Shown here: positions 43,048-51,062 of the stretch, one piece after another
Position numbering within the stretch: the first letter of the stretch is position 1
How the letters are laid out: each line of letters begins with the position of its first letter
Assembly (NCBI GenBank): GCA_025059075.1
Contig: JANXDZ010000003.1
Coordinates: forward strand, 157,391-221,390
DNA: 64,000 bases
Source of the DNA: Sulfolobales archaeon
GTDB taxonomy: Archaea > Thermoproteota > Thermoprotei_A > Sulfolobales > Desulfurococcaceae
Direction of reading: 5' to 3'
The notes under the pieces: generated by a model
Told to the model about the DNA's origin: nothing
Database searches by the model: none
Seen by the model: only the letters and a program-made list of their open reading frames with translations
Position numbers and translations under genes: made by a program

Positions 43048-44223
43048 CTACCTCCTTCTCCTTAAAACAATTACTGAAGATATTGTCCCCACTCCACCAA
43101 TGTTTTGAGTAAGCCCTACTTCAGGGTCGCTGGCTCTATATCCAGGGAAGTCTCCTCTAAGCTGCATAACTACTTCAGCTACTTGATATACGCCAGTTGC
43201 TCCAACTGGGTGTCCTCTCGCCTTCAGTCCTCCACTGAAGTTTACTTCAGGTTTACTGCCTTTAGCAAACCTCCCCTCCATCCACTCCTTCACGGACTTC
43301 CCTTCATCGCTGAATCCAAGGGATTCTAGAGATACGTAGCCTGTGATGCTGAATGCATCGTGTACTTCAACGTAGTCTATAATCCTTGAGTTAACGCCCG
43401 CCATTGAATAAGCTTGTTGAGCAGCTAGCTTAACTGAATCTAAGGTCAGTAGGCTCCTCCTACTGGCTATATCAACGCTATCTGTAGCTAAACCTACTCC
43501 AGCTACTTCAATTAATACATCTCTCCCAATACTGCTCACTACTTCTCTAGCCCTCTCTTCACCTCTAACTAAAAGCACTACAGCTGCTCCATCACCTATT
43601 GGGCTGCAGTCAAGTAACTTTATTGGATCAGCTATTACTTGGCTTTTCACAACTTGCTCAATAGTTACTCTATTCCTTAGTTGAGCATATGGATTAAACG
43701 AGCCGTATTCATGCATTCTAACAGGCCAGTGAGCGAAGTCCTCATACATATACCCATACTTATTCATATAGAGCCTCATGACCATTGCGTTGAGGCCTGT
43801 GAATGAAATTCCGTGAATTAACTCGTAATCTGCATCAGCTGCTTGAGCAAGAGCCTTAGTCACCGACTCTGTAGGCATTTCAGTAAGCTTTTCAACTCCT
43901 CCTACAGCAACTACTTCAGCTAGCCCTGACTTAGCTATAGCATAGCCAGTGTAGAATGCAGCTCCTCCACTACCGCATGCTGCTTCAACTTTAAATGCAG
44001 GCACTCCTCTTAACCCACTGTAATCAGCCATCAATGCCCCCAAGCTGTCCTGCTCCATCAATACACTTGAAGTCATGTTACCAACTACAAGTGCATTTGG
44101 CTTCAGTCCTCCAGCATCCTCTATAGCCTTAGCCATTGCTTCTGCAAAAAGATCTCTAGCGCTACGCTCAAACAACCTATCTATCTTAGTAAACCCTACT
44201 CCAACTACGTAAACTCCATCCAT
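43048..44223 (-). CDS. thiolase-family acyl-CoA acetyltransferase
   Basis: A 391-residue thiolase of the SCP-x-like archaeal group. The nucleophile Cys is in V-E-A-A-C-G-S-G-G (about 81-89). The catalytic His is in E-V-H-D-A-F-S-I, and G-G-L-K-A-R-G-H-P-V-G-A-T-G (late) is the second conserved motif. It condenses or splits acetyl-CoA units. In archaea it usually sits with a DUF35 partner and HMG-CoA synthase; neither is here. It is the first gene of the minus-strand pair with the carboxyltransferase. Confidence 0.88.
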   Translation of the reverse strand: MDGVYVVGVGFTKIDRLFERSARDLFAEAMAKAIEDAGGLKPNALVVGNMTSSVLMEQDSLGALMADYSGLRGVPAFKVEAACGSGGAAFYTGYAIAKSGLAEVVAVGGVEKLTEMPTESVTKALAQAADADYELIHGISFTGLNAMVMRLYMNKYGYMYEDFAHWPVRMHEYGSFNPYAQLRNRVTIEQVVKSQVIADPIKLLDCSPIGDGAAVVLLVRGEERAREVVSSIGRDVLIEVAGVGLATDSVDIASRRSLLTLDSVKLAAQQAYSMAGVNSRIIDYVEVHDAFSITGYVSLESLGFSDEGKSVKEWMEGRFAKGSKPEVNFSGGLKARGHPVGATGVYQVAEVVMQLRGDFPGYRASDPEVGLTQNIGGVGTISSVIVLRRRR

Positions 44224-44375
44224 ACCGCTGACCCCATTTAATGGGCCCCATACTCTCTACTAACCCTAACTGAAGATAAAAAGTCCTTGTGTTAAAGCTA
44301 GTTCATTAAATGTTGGACAAGCATACTGCCTTAGCGTAAGTTGCAATACGCCTAGAGGTAATACTGAGTAACTAA

Positions 44376-44398
44376 GTCTTTAAATCCTCCTTAAAGAC
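44376..44398. promoter_or_regulatory. inverted repeat over a TATA-like box before the zinc-finger gene
   Basis: GTCTTTAA (44376-44383) and TTAAAGAC (44391-44398) form a perfect 8-bp inverted repeat with a 7-nt spacer. TTTAAAT inside it looks like the TATA box of the gene starting at 44438, so a bound protein would block transcription. An operator reading is inference. Confidence 0.5.
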
Positions 44399-44437
44399 AT
44401 TAATCAAATGAATTCAAGAGCTCAGAGTGATTAACTC

Positions 44438-44773
44438 ATGGAGTGGGGAACTGCTTTGAAAACAGCCATAAACAACAAGATCATTGAGTTAACAGCTAAG
44501 ATAGCTATAGGAATAGAGATCGATGATGTAGATATAAGGATCGCCGTTGGATCACTTAGACTACCAGCCATGAGGAGCGCTATACATAGAGCTGCTAGAA
44601 AGCTAGTCATAGATAGAGAAGGCATTTTAAGATGCGGGATCTGCAATAAAGGCCCATTCACTAGGAAGGGCCTGTACCTCCACTTAACTCGCGTACACAG
44701 GTACGATATAGCTAAACGCGTTGAAGAAGAGTACGTAGAGTTCAGTAACTTAATTGAAAACAAGTCTCCTTAA
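44438..44773 (+). CDS. C2H2 zinc-finger protein
   Basis: A 111-residue protein. The C-terminal half holds one C2H2 finger: C-G-I-C, 12 residues, H, 4 residues, H (about 68-88), with K-G-L-Y-L-H-L before the last His. The N-terminal half is a helical, charged region (T-A-L-K-T-A-I-N-N-K-I-I-E-L) with alternating D-x-D-x-R, unassigned. Single-finger proteins of this sort are common in crenarchaea and their viruses and may bind DNA. GTGAT lies seven bases before the ATG. Confidence 0.7.
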   Translation: MEWGTALKTAINNKIIELTAKIAIGIEIDDVDIRIAVGSLRLPAMRSAIHRAARKLVIDREGILRCGICNKGPFTRKGLYLHLTRVHRYDIAKRVEEEYVEFSNLIENKSP

Positions 44774-44901
44774 AGTACAAAGCTTTAAAAGAGTGCCTTC
44801 ACATAGACTCCACTAGATGACCTAAGACTCCAATGCTGATCAGTGATGAAGTAAACTAAGGGATCCCTAGCTCACCACTATCAAAAGACATGGGCTAAAA
44901 G

Positions 44902-45972
44902 CTATACTTCCGAGATCTCTATGTAAATGTAGTACTTTAGATTCCTTGAACTTATTTCCTCAAGGAACTTAGAGCTCTCCAATACATAGTCTCCAGTCTT
45001 CACTTCTTCAATAACTACTGTAGGATAAGTATAGTACGCTGAATACCTTATGTAATTTAATGCATCGTCAAGAGTCTTCACCGCCCCACTCCAGAAAGTT
45101 AAGTCTATTCTTACAATACCTATTGGAGGTATGTAAGCAGCTGCCCAGCCATGGGCTCCGCCATTGATGAATCTATACGTAAATAAGCCACTGGGGTCTT
45201 TATCTACATAAGTTAGCCCAGGTACATACACTAAGCCTGTCTCAATGTATGCAGGTATACCTCTTGCTCTAAGCAGTGTTATTAGTAGATTGGATTGCTC
45301 ATCGCAATCCCCAGTCTTCCTTAAGATTACTTCCCACACAGCTCTCGGTGGAATACGCGTAGAGTATGCAAAGTTATCCTTTATCCATTCAATAACTAGC
45401 GCGAAGTACTGCAGAGGCGTATACTGCTCCCCCCTTGACGACAAGTACTTGTATGCAAGAGCTACAAGAGGGTTCTCATAGTTCCATAGAGGAGTTGGAG
45501 AAGTCAAGTTGCTGTAGGCAGCTGGATTAGAGCTCAATCCACTAGTTCCTCTAAGACCTAGGTTAACTAACTCCATTCGCCTAGCAGTCATATTGATTTT
45601 AACTACGTACTCTACCATTGATGAAGCACTTTCCCCAGGCTCTATTAAATCATCTAATGCCCCTCCTTCATGCACTAACATCCATGAATCATTTATGAAT
45701 GCAACTCTATACTCAATTAGCTGACCCCCATAGTATAGCCTTGCTGAAACTACTTCCTGGCTATAGCCATAGAGAGGGTAGTTGTATATTAGTAGATCAG
45801 TACTGCCTACTCTTATGGGCTCTGATCCTAAATTAGTTATGTTTCCTCCAATAACTATCCTCAACTCATATATGGAGCCTTGCTGTACGTGTATTGAATG
45901 CAGCTGAACTTGAGGGACGTTGCTTAGAGTCAATAGTAGTGCTAGTGTTAGTACAGTGGGCAGTTTCCACAA
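44902..45972 (-). CDS. secreted transglutaminase-like protein
   Basis: A 356-residue exported protein. Residues 1-25 are a signal peptide (L-P-T-V-L-T-L-A-L-L-L-T-L). The catalytic triad of the transglutaminase-like fold is visible: the Cys in T-G-D-C-D-E-Q-S (about 222-229), the His in G-A-H-G-W-A-A-A-Y and the Asp in V-R-I-D-L-T-F. In prokaryotes such domains are often thiol proteases or peptide-linking enzymes. TTG start with GTGA five bases upstream. Gaps on both sides make it monocistronic. Confidence 0.8.
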   Translation of the reverse strand: MWKLPTVLTLALLLTLSNVPQVQLHSIHVQQGSIYELRIVIGGNITNLGSEPIRVGSTDLLIYNYPLYGYSQEVVSARLYYGGQLIEYRVAFINDSWMLVHEGGALDDLIEPGESASSMVEYVVKINMTARRMELVNLGLRGTSGLSSNPAAYSNLTSPTPLWNYENPLVALAYKYLSSRGEQYTPLQYFALVIEWIKDNFAYSTRIPPRAVWEVILRKTGDCDEQSNLLITLLRARGIPAYIETGLVYVPGLTYVDKDPSGLFTYRFINGGAHGWAAAYIPPIGIVRIDLTFWSGAVKTLDDALNYIRYSAYYTYPTVVIEEVKTGDYVLESSKFLEEISSRNLKYYIYIEISEV

Positions 45973-46092
45973 CTTAGGTCACTTAAATGTAGTGTTCTAT
46001 ATGGAGGTTAATTACTTATTTGCTCTAAGAGCATCCCTAATGGAGTTCTTTAAAAAACGAGTGATTTAAGTACGCACTTAAGCTTAATTACA

Positions 46093-46422
46093 TTACTTCG
46101 GCATGTGAATTAAATCAACTTCAGACATTCTTATAAGAGCTATTGCTAGTACTTCCTTAGCTTCATCAGGGTTTACATTTAAGTCCTGGCTCATTTTTCC
46201 AGCGAGGTCTTCTACGCTGTGTTCTCCATCGCATAAGCTCCATATATAATATGCTAGTGGACTTAAGGCATATACTTCATCTTCACTAAGAGCTACGTAG
46301 AAGTTCTCCCCCTCTTGTCCTACGAATTCGCCGTTTCTAGAAGGCTTTACGTCCTTTACTTCCTCGAATTTCGCTAGAGCACCCTCGTGCTCTTCATGAC
46401 TGTGCTCGTGCTCACTACTCAT
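46093..46422 (-). CDS. PqqD-like small protein coupled to SSB
   Basis: A 109-residue protein with a His/Glu-rich N-terminus (E-H-E-H-S-H-E-E-H-E). Its C-terminal 60 residues are a PqqD-type winged-helix: Y-A-L-S-P-L-A-Y-Y-I-W-S-L-C-D-G-E-H-S-V, then V-E-D-L-A and N-P-D-E-A-K-E-V-L. PqqD-like domains recognise leader peptides in RiPP enzymes, but no radical SAM or peptide gene is here. Its ATG overlaps the ssb stop by four bases, so it is made with SSB. Function unknown. Confidence 0.7.
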   Translation of the reverse strand: MSSEHEHSHEEHEGALAKFEEVKDVKPSRNGEFVGQEGENFYVALSEDEVYALSPLAYYIWSLCDGEHSVEDLAGKMSQDLNVNPDEAKEVLAIALIRMSEVDLIHMPK

Positions 46423-46865
46423 TCTTGCTCCTCCTCTCTACTCCTTCTTCCAAACCCCGTTCTTCTCCTAGGTCCACTGAAGCCCCTTCCCCTACTTGGG
46501 GGAGATGGAGGTGCCTTAGGTGATTCCTCAGGTATGTTATCGCTAGTAGGCACTGATCCTTCGCTTGCAGGCTTTACACTACTCTGTCCTCCTACATTTA
46601 ACTGAACTTCGCCTCTAAATGAAGTTACCCATGCTCCAGTTATTTCAACTGCTGCACCCTCCTTTAATGAACCAGCTGCCTTACCCCATAGAGTTGTTTT
46701 CACTCTCCCGCTTTCATCGCCTACAACTGCTTCACTAATAGTTCTCGGGCCTTTCTTAGTCTGTATTACTTTTGGCGGCTCAACTTTAATTACTCTCACT
46801 AAGACATGTACGTTCTCAGTGCTTGGTTTTAAATTCTTAATAAGAGTTCTATCTCCTATACTCAT
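46419..46865 (-). CDS. ssb: single-stranded DNA-binding protein SSB (crenarchaeal type)
   Basis: A single OB-fold (about 1-110) and a flexible tail. V-R-V-I-K-V-E-P-P-K-V-I-Q-T-K-K-G, then I-S-E-A-V-V-G-D-E-S-G-R-V-K-T-T-L-W-G-K and W-V-T-S-F-R-G-E-V-Q-L-N-V-G are the family's core strands. A Pro/Gly/Arg-rich tail ends in a run of Glu. I chose the ATG at 46865, giving 148 residues, the same as Sulfolobus SSB; an upstream frame extension has no support. The promoter about 27 bp above the ATG implies a leaderless message. Confidence 0.93.
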   Translation of the reverse strand: MSIGDRTLIKNLKPSTENVHVLVRVIKVEPPKVIQTKKGPRTISEAVVGDESGRVKTTLWGKAAGSLKEGAAVEITGAWVTSFRGEVQLNVGGQSSVKPASEGSVPTSDNIPEESPKAPPSPPSRGRGFSGPRRRTGFGRRSREEEQE

Positions 46866-47189
46866 GTAATTCAAACTCCGCTTTAATCCATATATGGAGC
46901 TTACTTTGTATACACAGGTATTTAAATTCATAGGGTTGCCGTGGAGTTAGAGGCTCTAAATAATTAACGCATATGTTGATCGCTGTTTGCTTTAACGTCT
47001 CTACAGAGTTGAAGACACCTAGTACTCATATGTAGCTACTTAGAGCAATGCCTAAGTCGAGTCTTTCACTAAAACAGCGCTACGTTAATTGACTAGGGTG
47101 TGAATAACTCTATGAATGAAGGAGGAAGCTAGTCAAGTACTAAGACTCCATGCTTACATAATTCTATCACTTAGCACTTATTGAAACGA
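46866..47189. other. gene-free stretch with the ssb promoter
   Basis: A minus-strand TATA box, CCATATATGG (46888-46897), lies 27 bp before the ssb ATG. The rest (about 290 bp) contains no coding sequence or RNA gene I can recognise. Confidence 0.5.
46888..46897 (-). promoter_or_regulatory. ssb TATA box, leaderless
   Basis: CCATATATGG is centred 27 bp upstream of the chosen start codon. Archaeal transcription begins about 25-27 bp downstream of the TATA box, so the mRNA should begin at or within a base or two of the ATG. There is no GGTG ribosome site before this start. Confidence 0.55.
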
Positions 47190-47483
47190 TCACTCTTCTT
47201 CAACTTCCTCCTCTTCAACAACGATCTTGGCTGGCTTTACTTTCGACGACTCATGATGATTCTTCAAGTGGTGAATCAAGTCCTTTGCTGTAAAGAAGAA
47301 TACGTAGCTTAAGGAACTCCTGCTTCTAAAGCCAGCCTTCCCCCCCTCTAAGCAGGTGGATGCAGCATTTATACAAATTGGGCACGCAATCATTCCAGTT
47401 ATCCTATCTCTACAAGTCTTAATTCTCACTCCCTCATACTCTATAGTTATGGCCTCCCACTTAGGCTCCCAAGTAAGGCTCAT
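47190..47483 (-). CDS. crenarchaeal zinc-ribbon-like protein with acidic tail
   Basis: A 97-residue protein with C-P-I-C (about 34-37), a later Cys (S-T-C-L-E) and a His-rich helix L-I-H-H-L-K-N-H-H, which could make a C2H2-like zinc site. It ends in an acidic run (V-E-E-E-E-V-E-E-E). I recognise no named family. It may be a nucleic-acid-binding protein. Monocistronic. Confidence 0.65.
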   Translation of the reverse strand: MSLTWEPKWEAITIEYEGVRIKTCRDRITGMIACPICINAASTCLEGGKAGFRSRSSLSYVFFFTAKDLIHHLKNHHESSKVKPAKIVVEEEEVEEE

Positions 47484-47613
47484 GGCTGTACACGCACTCT
47501 ACGTAGCTTAGCTATAAATCACTGACTTATATGTAGATGGAGCGCTAAGCTATGGGAAAAGTAAATAATGTACTCTAAACATCTCCACTCATTGAATTAA
47601 AGAGGGCTTAAGA

Positions 47614-48312
47614 TTGGATGTAGTTAGCTACTTAAGGGATCTCATAGCATCCTATGGAGTGTTAGGGATATTCTTAGTCTCACTGTTAAGCAACTCAATG
47701 CCATACGCCTTCATACCATACTTAATCCTAATACTACACTACTCTGCAGCAGTCACTGATCCAGCCGTTAGACTAGCCATCACTATAGCTAGTGCTCTAG
47801 GAGCAACTATAGGTAAGCTAGTGGTGTACTATGTTGGAAGAGTAACTAGAGTTGTACTAAGTGATAAAGCTAGAAGAGCTACCAAGATCTTTTCTCAAAT
47901 AGCTAGGAGAAGCTTATTCATTGCTATACTCCTTTTCGCATCCCTACCACTCCCCGACGACGTTCTCTACATTCCACTTGGTTTAAGCAGCTATAATGCA
48001 ACTGCTTACGTATTAGCTGTACTCATCGGTAAACTAATCCTCACGGGGACTATAGTTTATTTTGGAGCTCTAGCTAGAGAGCTTCTACTTGAATCTCTAT
48101 ACATAGATAACGTATATGCATCAACAGCTATACTCATAGCAATCACTTTAGCCTTAAGCTACGTAGTAGTAAGTATAGACTGGGTGAATGTAGTAGCTAC
48201 GTATAGTGATAAGGGGTTTACTGCAAGCTTAAAGTACTTCCTCAATGAGTTAATCAGAGTACTTGGGTTAATGAAGATAAAGAACTCTCTTTTCAATAAG
48301 AAGAGCGTTTAA
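47614..48312 (+). CDS. VTT/DedA-like membrane protein
   Basis: A 232-residue membrane protein. It has about five hydrophobic segments (about 12-45, 52-75, 100-115, 128-150, 170-188), with the glycine-rich T-I-A-S-A-L-G-A-T-I-G-K-L-V-V-Y-Y-V-G-R block and L-P-L-P-D-D-V-L-Y-I-P-L-G matching SNARE-associated VTT proteins. These are lipid scramblase-like proteins in other organisms. It ends 4 bp into the convergent metal ABC ATPase. TTG start. Confidence 0.7.
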   Translation: MDVVSYLRDLIASYGVLGIFLVSLLSNSMPYAFIPYLILILHYSAAVTDPAVRLAITIASALGATIGKLVVYYVGRVTRVVLSDKARRATKIFSQIARRSLFIAILLFASLPLPDDVLYIPLGLSSYNATAYVLAVLIGKLILTGTIVYFGALARELLLESLYIDNVYASTAILIAITLALSYVVVSIDWVNVVATYSDKGFTASLKYFLNELIRVLGLMKIKNSLFNKKSV

Positions 48313-49109
48313 GCATGGTAGTCACTTATGTGTACATACTCCTTAAGTGATACTATGGCTTCACTATAGTAGAACTTTCTTAAAACCTCCTCCCTAAGGA
48401 CTTCACTAGGCTTACCGAATACATACCTAGATCTATTGATTAAGAGTACGTAGTCTGTGTAAGGCTGAAGTATCAATGGATCGTGGCTAGCCACTAAGAC
48501 TACTTTATCGCTCTTGAGTTCAGCTATAAGCCTAGCTATATCAAATCTACCCTTAGGATCTATTGATGCTAGAGGCTCATCCAGCAGTAACACTATAGGA
48601 TTGTTTAATAGAGCTCTAGCAATAACAGTTCTCTGTACTTGCCCACTTGAAAGGCTCCACAGAGGCTTACTCCACAGGCTGCGCGGAAGCCCAACAGACT
48701 CCAATGACATCTCTACTCTCCTCAGTAAACCGCCTTTATCCATAGATCTAAGGGATCTATTGCTAATGTACAGCGTTGATTCAAGGAGCTCCCAGGGAGT
48801 TATTGGATGCTTATAGCTAGAGTTAAGTGAATGCACTTGTGGAACATAGCCAACGTACTTCCCAGCTTTACCAGGATCTCCAGTTACATCAACTCTAGAA
48901 ATAAATACCCTCCCACTGAAAGGCTTGATTAACCCAGCTATTGCTTTAAGTAGAGTTGTTTTACCAGCTCCATTTGGGCCAATTACTTGTATCAACGAAG
49001 GTGAATTAGCTGAGAAAGTAACGTCTGATATAACTACATCGCTGCGGTAGCCTGCAGTAAGATTTTCTATACTTATGCTGGACAGCCTGGACTCACCTTG
49101 TGTACACTC
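48309..49109 (-). CDS. znuC: ZnuC/MntB-type metal ABC transporter ATPase
   Basis: The ATPase of a metal uptake system. Walker A is G-P-N-G-A-G-K-T-T, signature L-S-S-G-Q-V-Q-R, Walker B L-L-L-D-E-P-L-A-S-I-D and the switch His in A-S-H-D-P. The frame stays open above the Walker A with a typical N-terminus (S-I-S-I-E-N-L-T-A-G-Y). Possible starts are a TTG at 48995, which would remove the first beta strands, and a GTG at 49109, which I used. A CTG at 49085 lies six bases after GGTGAG and is worth considering. Divergent from the substrate-binding gene. Confidence 0.85.
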   Translation of the reverse strand, partial: ECTQGESRLSSISIENLTAGYRSDVVISDVTFSANSPSLIQVIGPNGAGKTTLLKAIAGLIKPFSGRVFISRVDVTGDPGKAGKYVGYVPQVHSLNSSYKHPITPWELLESTLYISNRSLRSMDKGGLLRRVEMSLESVGLPRSLWSKPLWSLSSGQVQRTVIARALLNNPIVLLLDEPLASIDPKGRFDIARLIAELKSDKVVLVASHDPLILQPYTDYVLLINRSRYVFGKPSEVLREEVLRKFYYSEAIVSLKEYVHISDYHA

Positions 49110-49139
49110 TATGTAATGTTTTTAAGCAACTGTGCACAA
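49098..49139. promoter_or_regulatory. operator-like inverted repeat in the divergent metal-transporter promoter
   Basis: TTGTGTAC (49098-49105) and GTGCACAA (49132-49139) are inverted copies with one mismatch, 26 bp apart. Each contains or borders a short palindrome (GTGTACAC, GTGCAC). Between them lies the plus-strand TATA-like TTTTTAAG (about 49119-49126). A NikR-type dimer of dimers binds two half-sites separated by about 15 bp in bacteria, so the spacing here is longer. Assignment to the NikR-like gene at 51049 is inference. Confidence 0.5.
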
Positions 49140-49161
49140 AATAAGCTTATCGGTGGTTGAA

Positions 49162-50187
49162 TTGAGGGCATTAGTTAATGCAATTGCTTTAGCATTAATA
49201 GCCCTAGCGATTACTGCTCAACAAGCCTTAAGCCAGGTGGTAGTTGAGGAAGGCTTAGACATAGTTGTTACATTCACTTACCTAGTGTCTGACGTAGAGC
49301 AATTAATTTGCACTGGCGATAGAGTAACAGCACTTGTCCCAAGTGGAGTCGATCCCCATGAATACCAATTGACTCCAAGCGATGTAGATTTGCTTAGAAA
49401 TGCAGATTTAATTATTTCTACAGCCCATGCATCATTTGAGCTAAAGATAAGGGAGTTAGTGAATTCAGGTGAAGTAAATGCTTCACTAATTGAAACACCT
49501 TACGTAAGTGGCGTAAAAGTATTAGTTAATCCATCTACAGGCTCACTGAATCTCCACGCTGTAACCTACGATCCATATAACTACGCTGCTTTCCTAGCTA
49601 AGTTAACTGAAGAAATGTCCCTCCATAGATCTAGCTGTAGAGACTTCTACTACGTAAAGCTAGCTCAAGTCTTAGTGAAGCTCGTTGAGTTAACTACTTC
49701 AGTTAAAAAAGTACGTGGATTAGCCGTTGGAGAATCCCCATTGACTCAATACGCTGTAGAATGGCTTGGTATAGAAGTAGAGAACTTCGTGCTTGCAGAG
49801 CATGAACTTATGTCTCCTCCAAGCACCTTGAGGGAGATTGAGGATAGCGTTGAGAGAGGAGTAGTTGACTTCATAGTAGTAATTGAGGGAAGCAATAGTG
49901 CAGCACACTCATACCTACTTGACTTAGCTGAAAGATACAATAGAACTGTCTTAAGAATTCCAACGCCTTTAGCTGAAGGAACTACTCTAGGTAAGTTAAC
50001 TAAAGTAGTTGAGCAAGTCAATGAAGTAAGCCGGGTAGTAGAGCGCTACAGTGAAATTACTCAACAGCCCAGGGGGCTCTATGAGCTAAGGGATATAGTT
50101 ACTGCAGTACTGGTAACTGCTGTAGCTACAGCTATAGCAACGCTCACAGTAGATCGATATTTAGTTAGGAGAGTGGGCAGGAGATGA
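49162..50187 (+). CDS. znuA: metal ABC transporter substrate-binding protein, membrane-anchored
   Basis: About 341 residues. A signal peptide (A-I-A-L-A-L-I-A-L-A-I-T-A) precedes a ZnuA/TroA-type fold: V-D-P-H-E-Y supplies the first metal His and N-L-H-A-V-T-Y-D-P-Y the second. It ends in a membrane anchor (A-V-L-V-T-A-V-A-T-A-I-A-T-L), in place of the bacterial lipid anchor. The TTG at 49162 has GGTGG six bases upstream; a GTG at 49132 lies within the operator-like repeat. The permease follows with a four-base overlap. Confidence 0.85.
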   Translation: MRALVNAIALALIALAITAQQALSQVVVEEGLDIVVTFTYLVSDVEQLICTGDRVTALVPSGVDPHEYQLTPSDVDLLRNADLIISTAHASFELKIRELVNSGEVNASLIETPYVSGVKVLVNPSTGSLNLHAVTYDPYNYAAFLAKLTEEMSLHRSSCRDFYYVKLAQVLVKLVELTTSVKKVRGLAVGESPLTQYAVEWLGIEVENFVLAEHELMSPPSTLREIEDSVERGVVDFIVVIEGSNSAAHSYLLDLAERYNRTVLRIPTPLAEGTTLGKLTKVVEQVNEVSRVVERYSEITQQPRGLYELRDIVTAVLVTAVATAIATLTVDRYLVRRVGRR

Positions 50188-51062
50188 GGCTTTCTTCAAT
50201 AATGATCTCCCTCATCCCTTTATTAACGGCTTCCTACATTATCATGGGGTATAGAGTTCAGTGGCTAATATCAATGTACTTAATTGGGTTAACCTATGGT
50301 TTCGCAAGTGCATTAGTATCTGCTAGAAGGCTATACTTCCTGGCGGAAGCCGCTCCTCACTCAGCTCTATTAGCAGTAGCTATGTCCATAGCTCTATCTA
50401 CAGTAGCTGACTTTAATGAACTAGCTGCAGCAACTTTAATTGGATTAGCCTTAGTATGCTCCATATGCTACTTCATTCATAGAGGCGTAGATCAGGATAT
50501 AGCTACAGCTATATACGTATCAGCTACTGCATCACTGAGCGTTATATCAATGTACTTCGTTATGACTAGGGCTGCAAGAGTATTAGAGATAGCTTCCCTA
50601 TTGATAGGAGATCCTCTATTAATGACTCATAGAGAGCTCCTATACTTATCGCTCATAGCTGCAGTAGTAGTAGCCCTATCTGCCTTAACTTACAGGGGGA
50701 ACGTAGTGATAGGAGTAGACTCCGAGTACTCTAAGTTAATTGGAATGAAGGTGTGGCTCTACGACTTGACGGCTTTCACTGTAATAGGCTTAACTTCCAT
50801 AGGGCTCCTTAGAGCAGTTGGCTACATCCTAGAGCACATACTTCTACTAGTTCCAGCAGCTATAGCCACTAATTCCCATAGCTCCAGTGAGGCATTGAAG
50901 TTAGCGGTCTCCTCATCAGTTTTCGCAAGTGTAGCTGGGCTACTGGCATCAATTACTGTTAACGTAGCTCCTTCAGGCACCATAGGGCTAACGCTACTAC
51001 TTATATACACCCTATCTTCAATAATGAGAAGTGGGAGAGGTCTAGGCTTTGCAAAAAGTTAG
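50184..51062 (+). CDS. znuB: metal ABC transporter permease (ZnuB family)
   Basis: A 292-residue permease with eight to nine hydrophobic segments. The conserved L-A-E-A-A-P-H-S-A-L-L-A-V-A (about 53-66) and L-L-V-P-A-A-I-A-T-N-S-H (about 216-227) blocks match the family. ATG overlaps the znuA stop. The next gene overlaps its end by 14 bp, forming one transcript with the regulator. It should carry Zn, Mn, Ni or Co. Confidence 0.88.
   Translation: MRLSSIMISLIPLLTASYIIMGYRVQWLISMYLIGLTYGFASALVSARRLYFLAEAAPHSALLAVAMSIALSTVADFNELAAATLIGLALVCSICYFIHRGVDQDIATAIYVSATASLSVISMYFVMTRAARVLEIASLLIGDPLLMTHRELLYLSLIAAVVVALSALTYRGNVVIGVDSEYSKLIGMKVWLYDLTAFTVIGLTSIGLLRAVGYILEHILLLVPAAIATNSHSSSEALKLAVSSSVFASVAGLLASITVNVAPSGTIGLTLLLIYTLSSIMRSGRGLGFAKS

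Noticed and set aside
44802..44870. Possible second C/D box RNA (CTGA then GTGATGA near 44841-44855)
   Set aside because: The first C box is two bases off consensus and there is no box D at the right distance.
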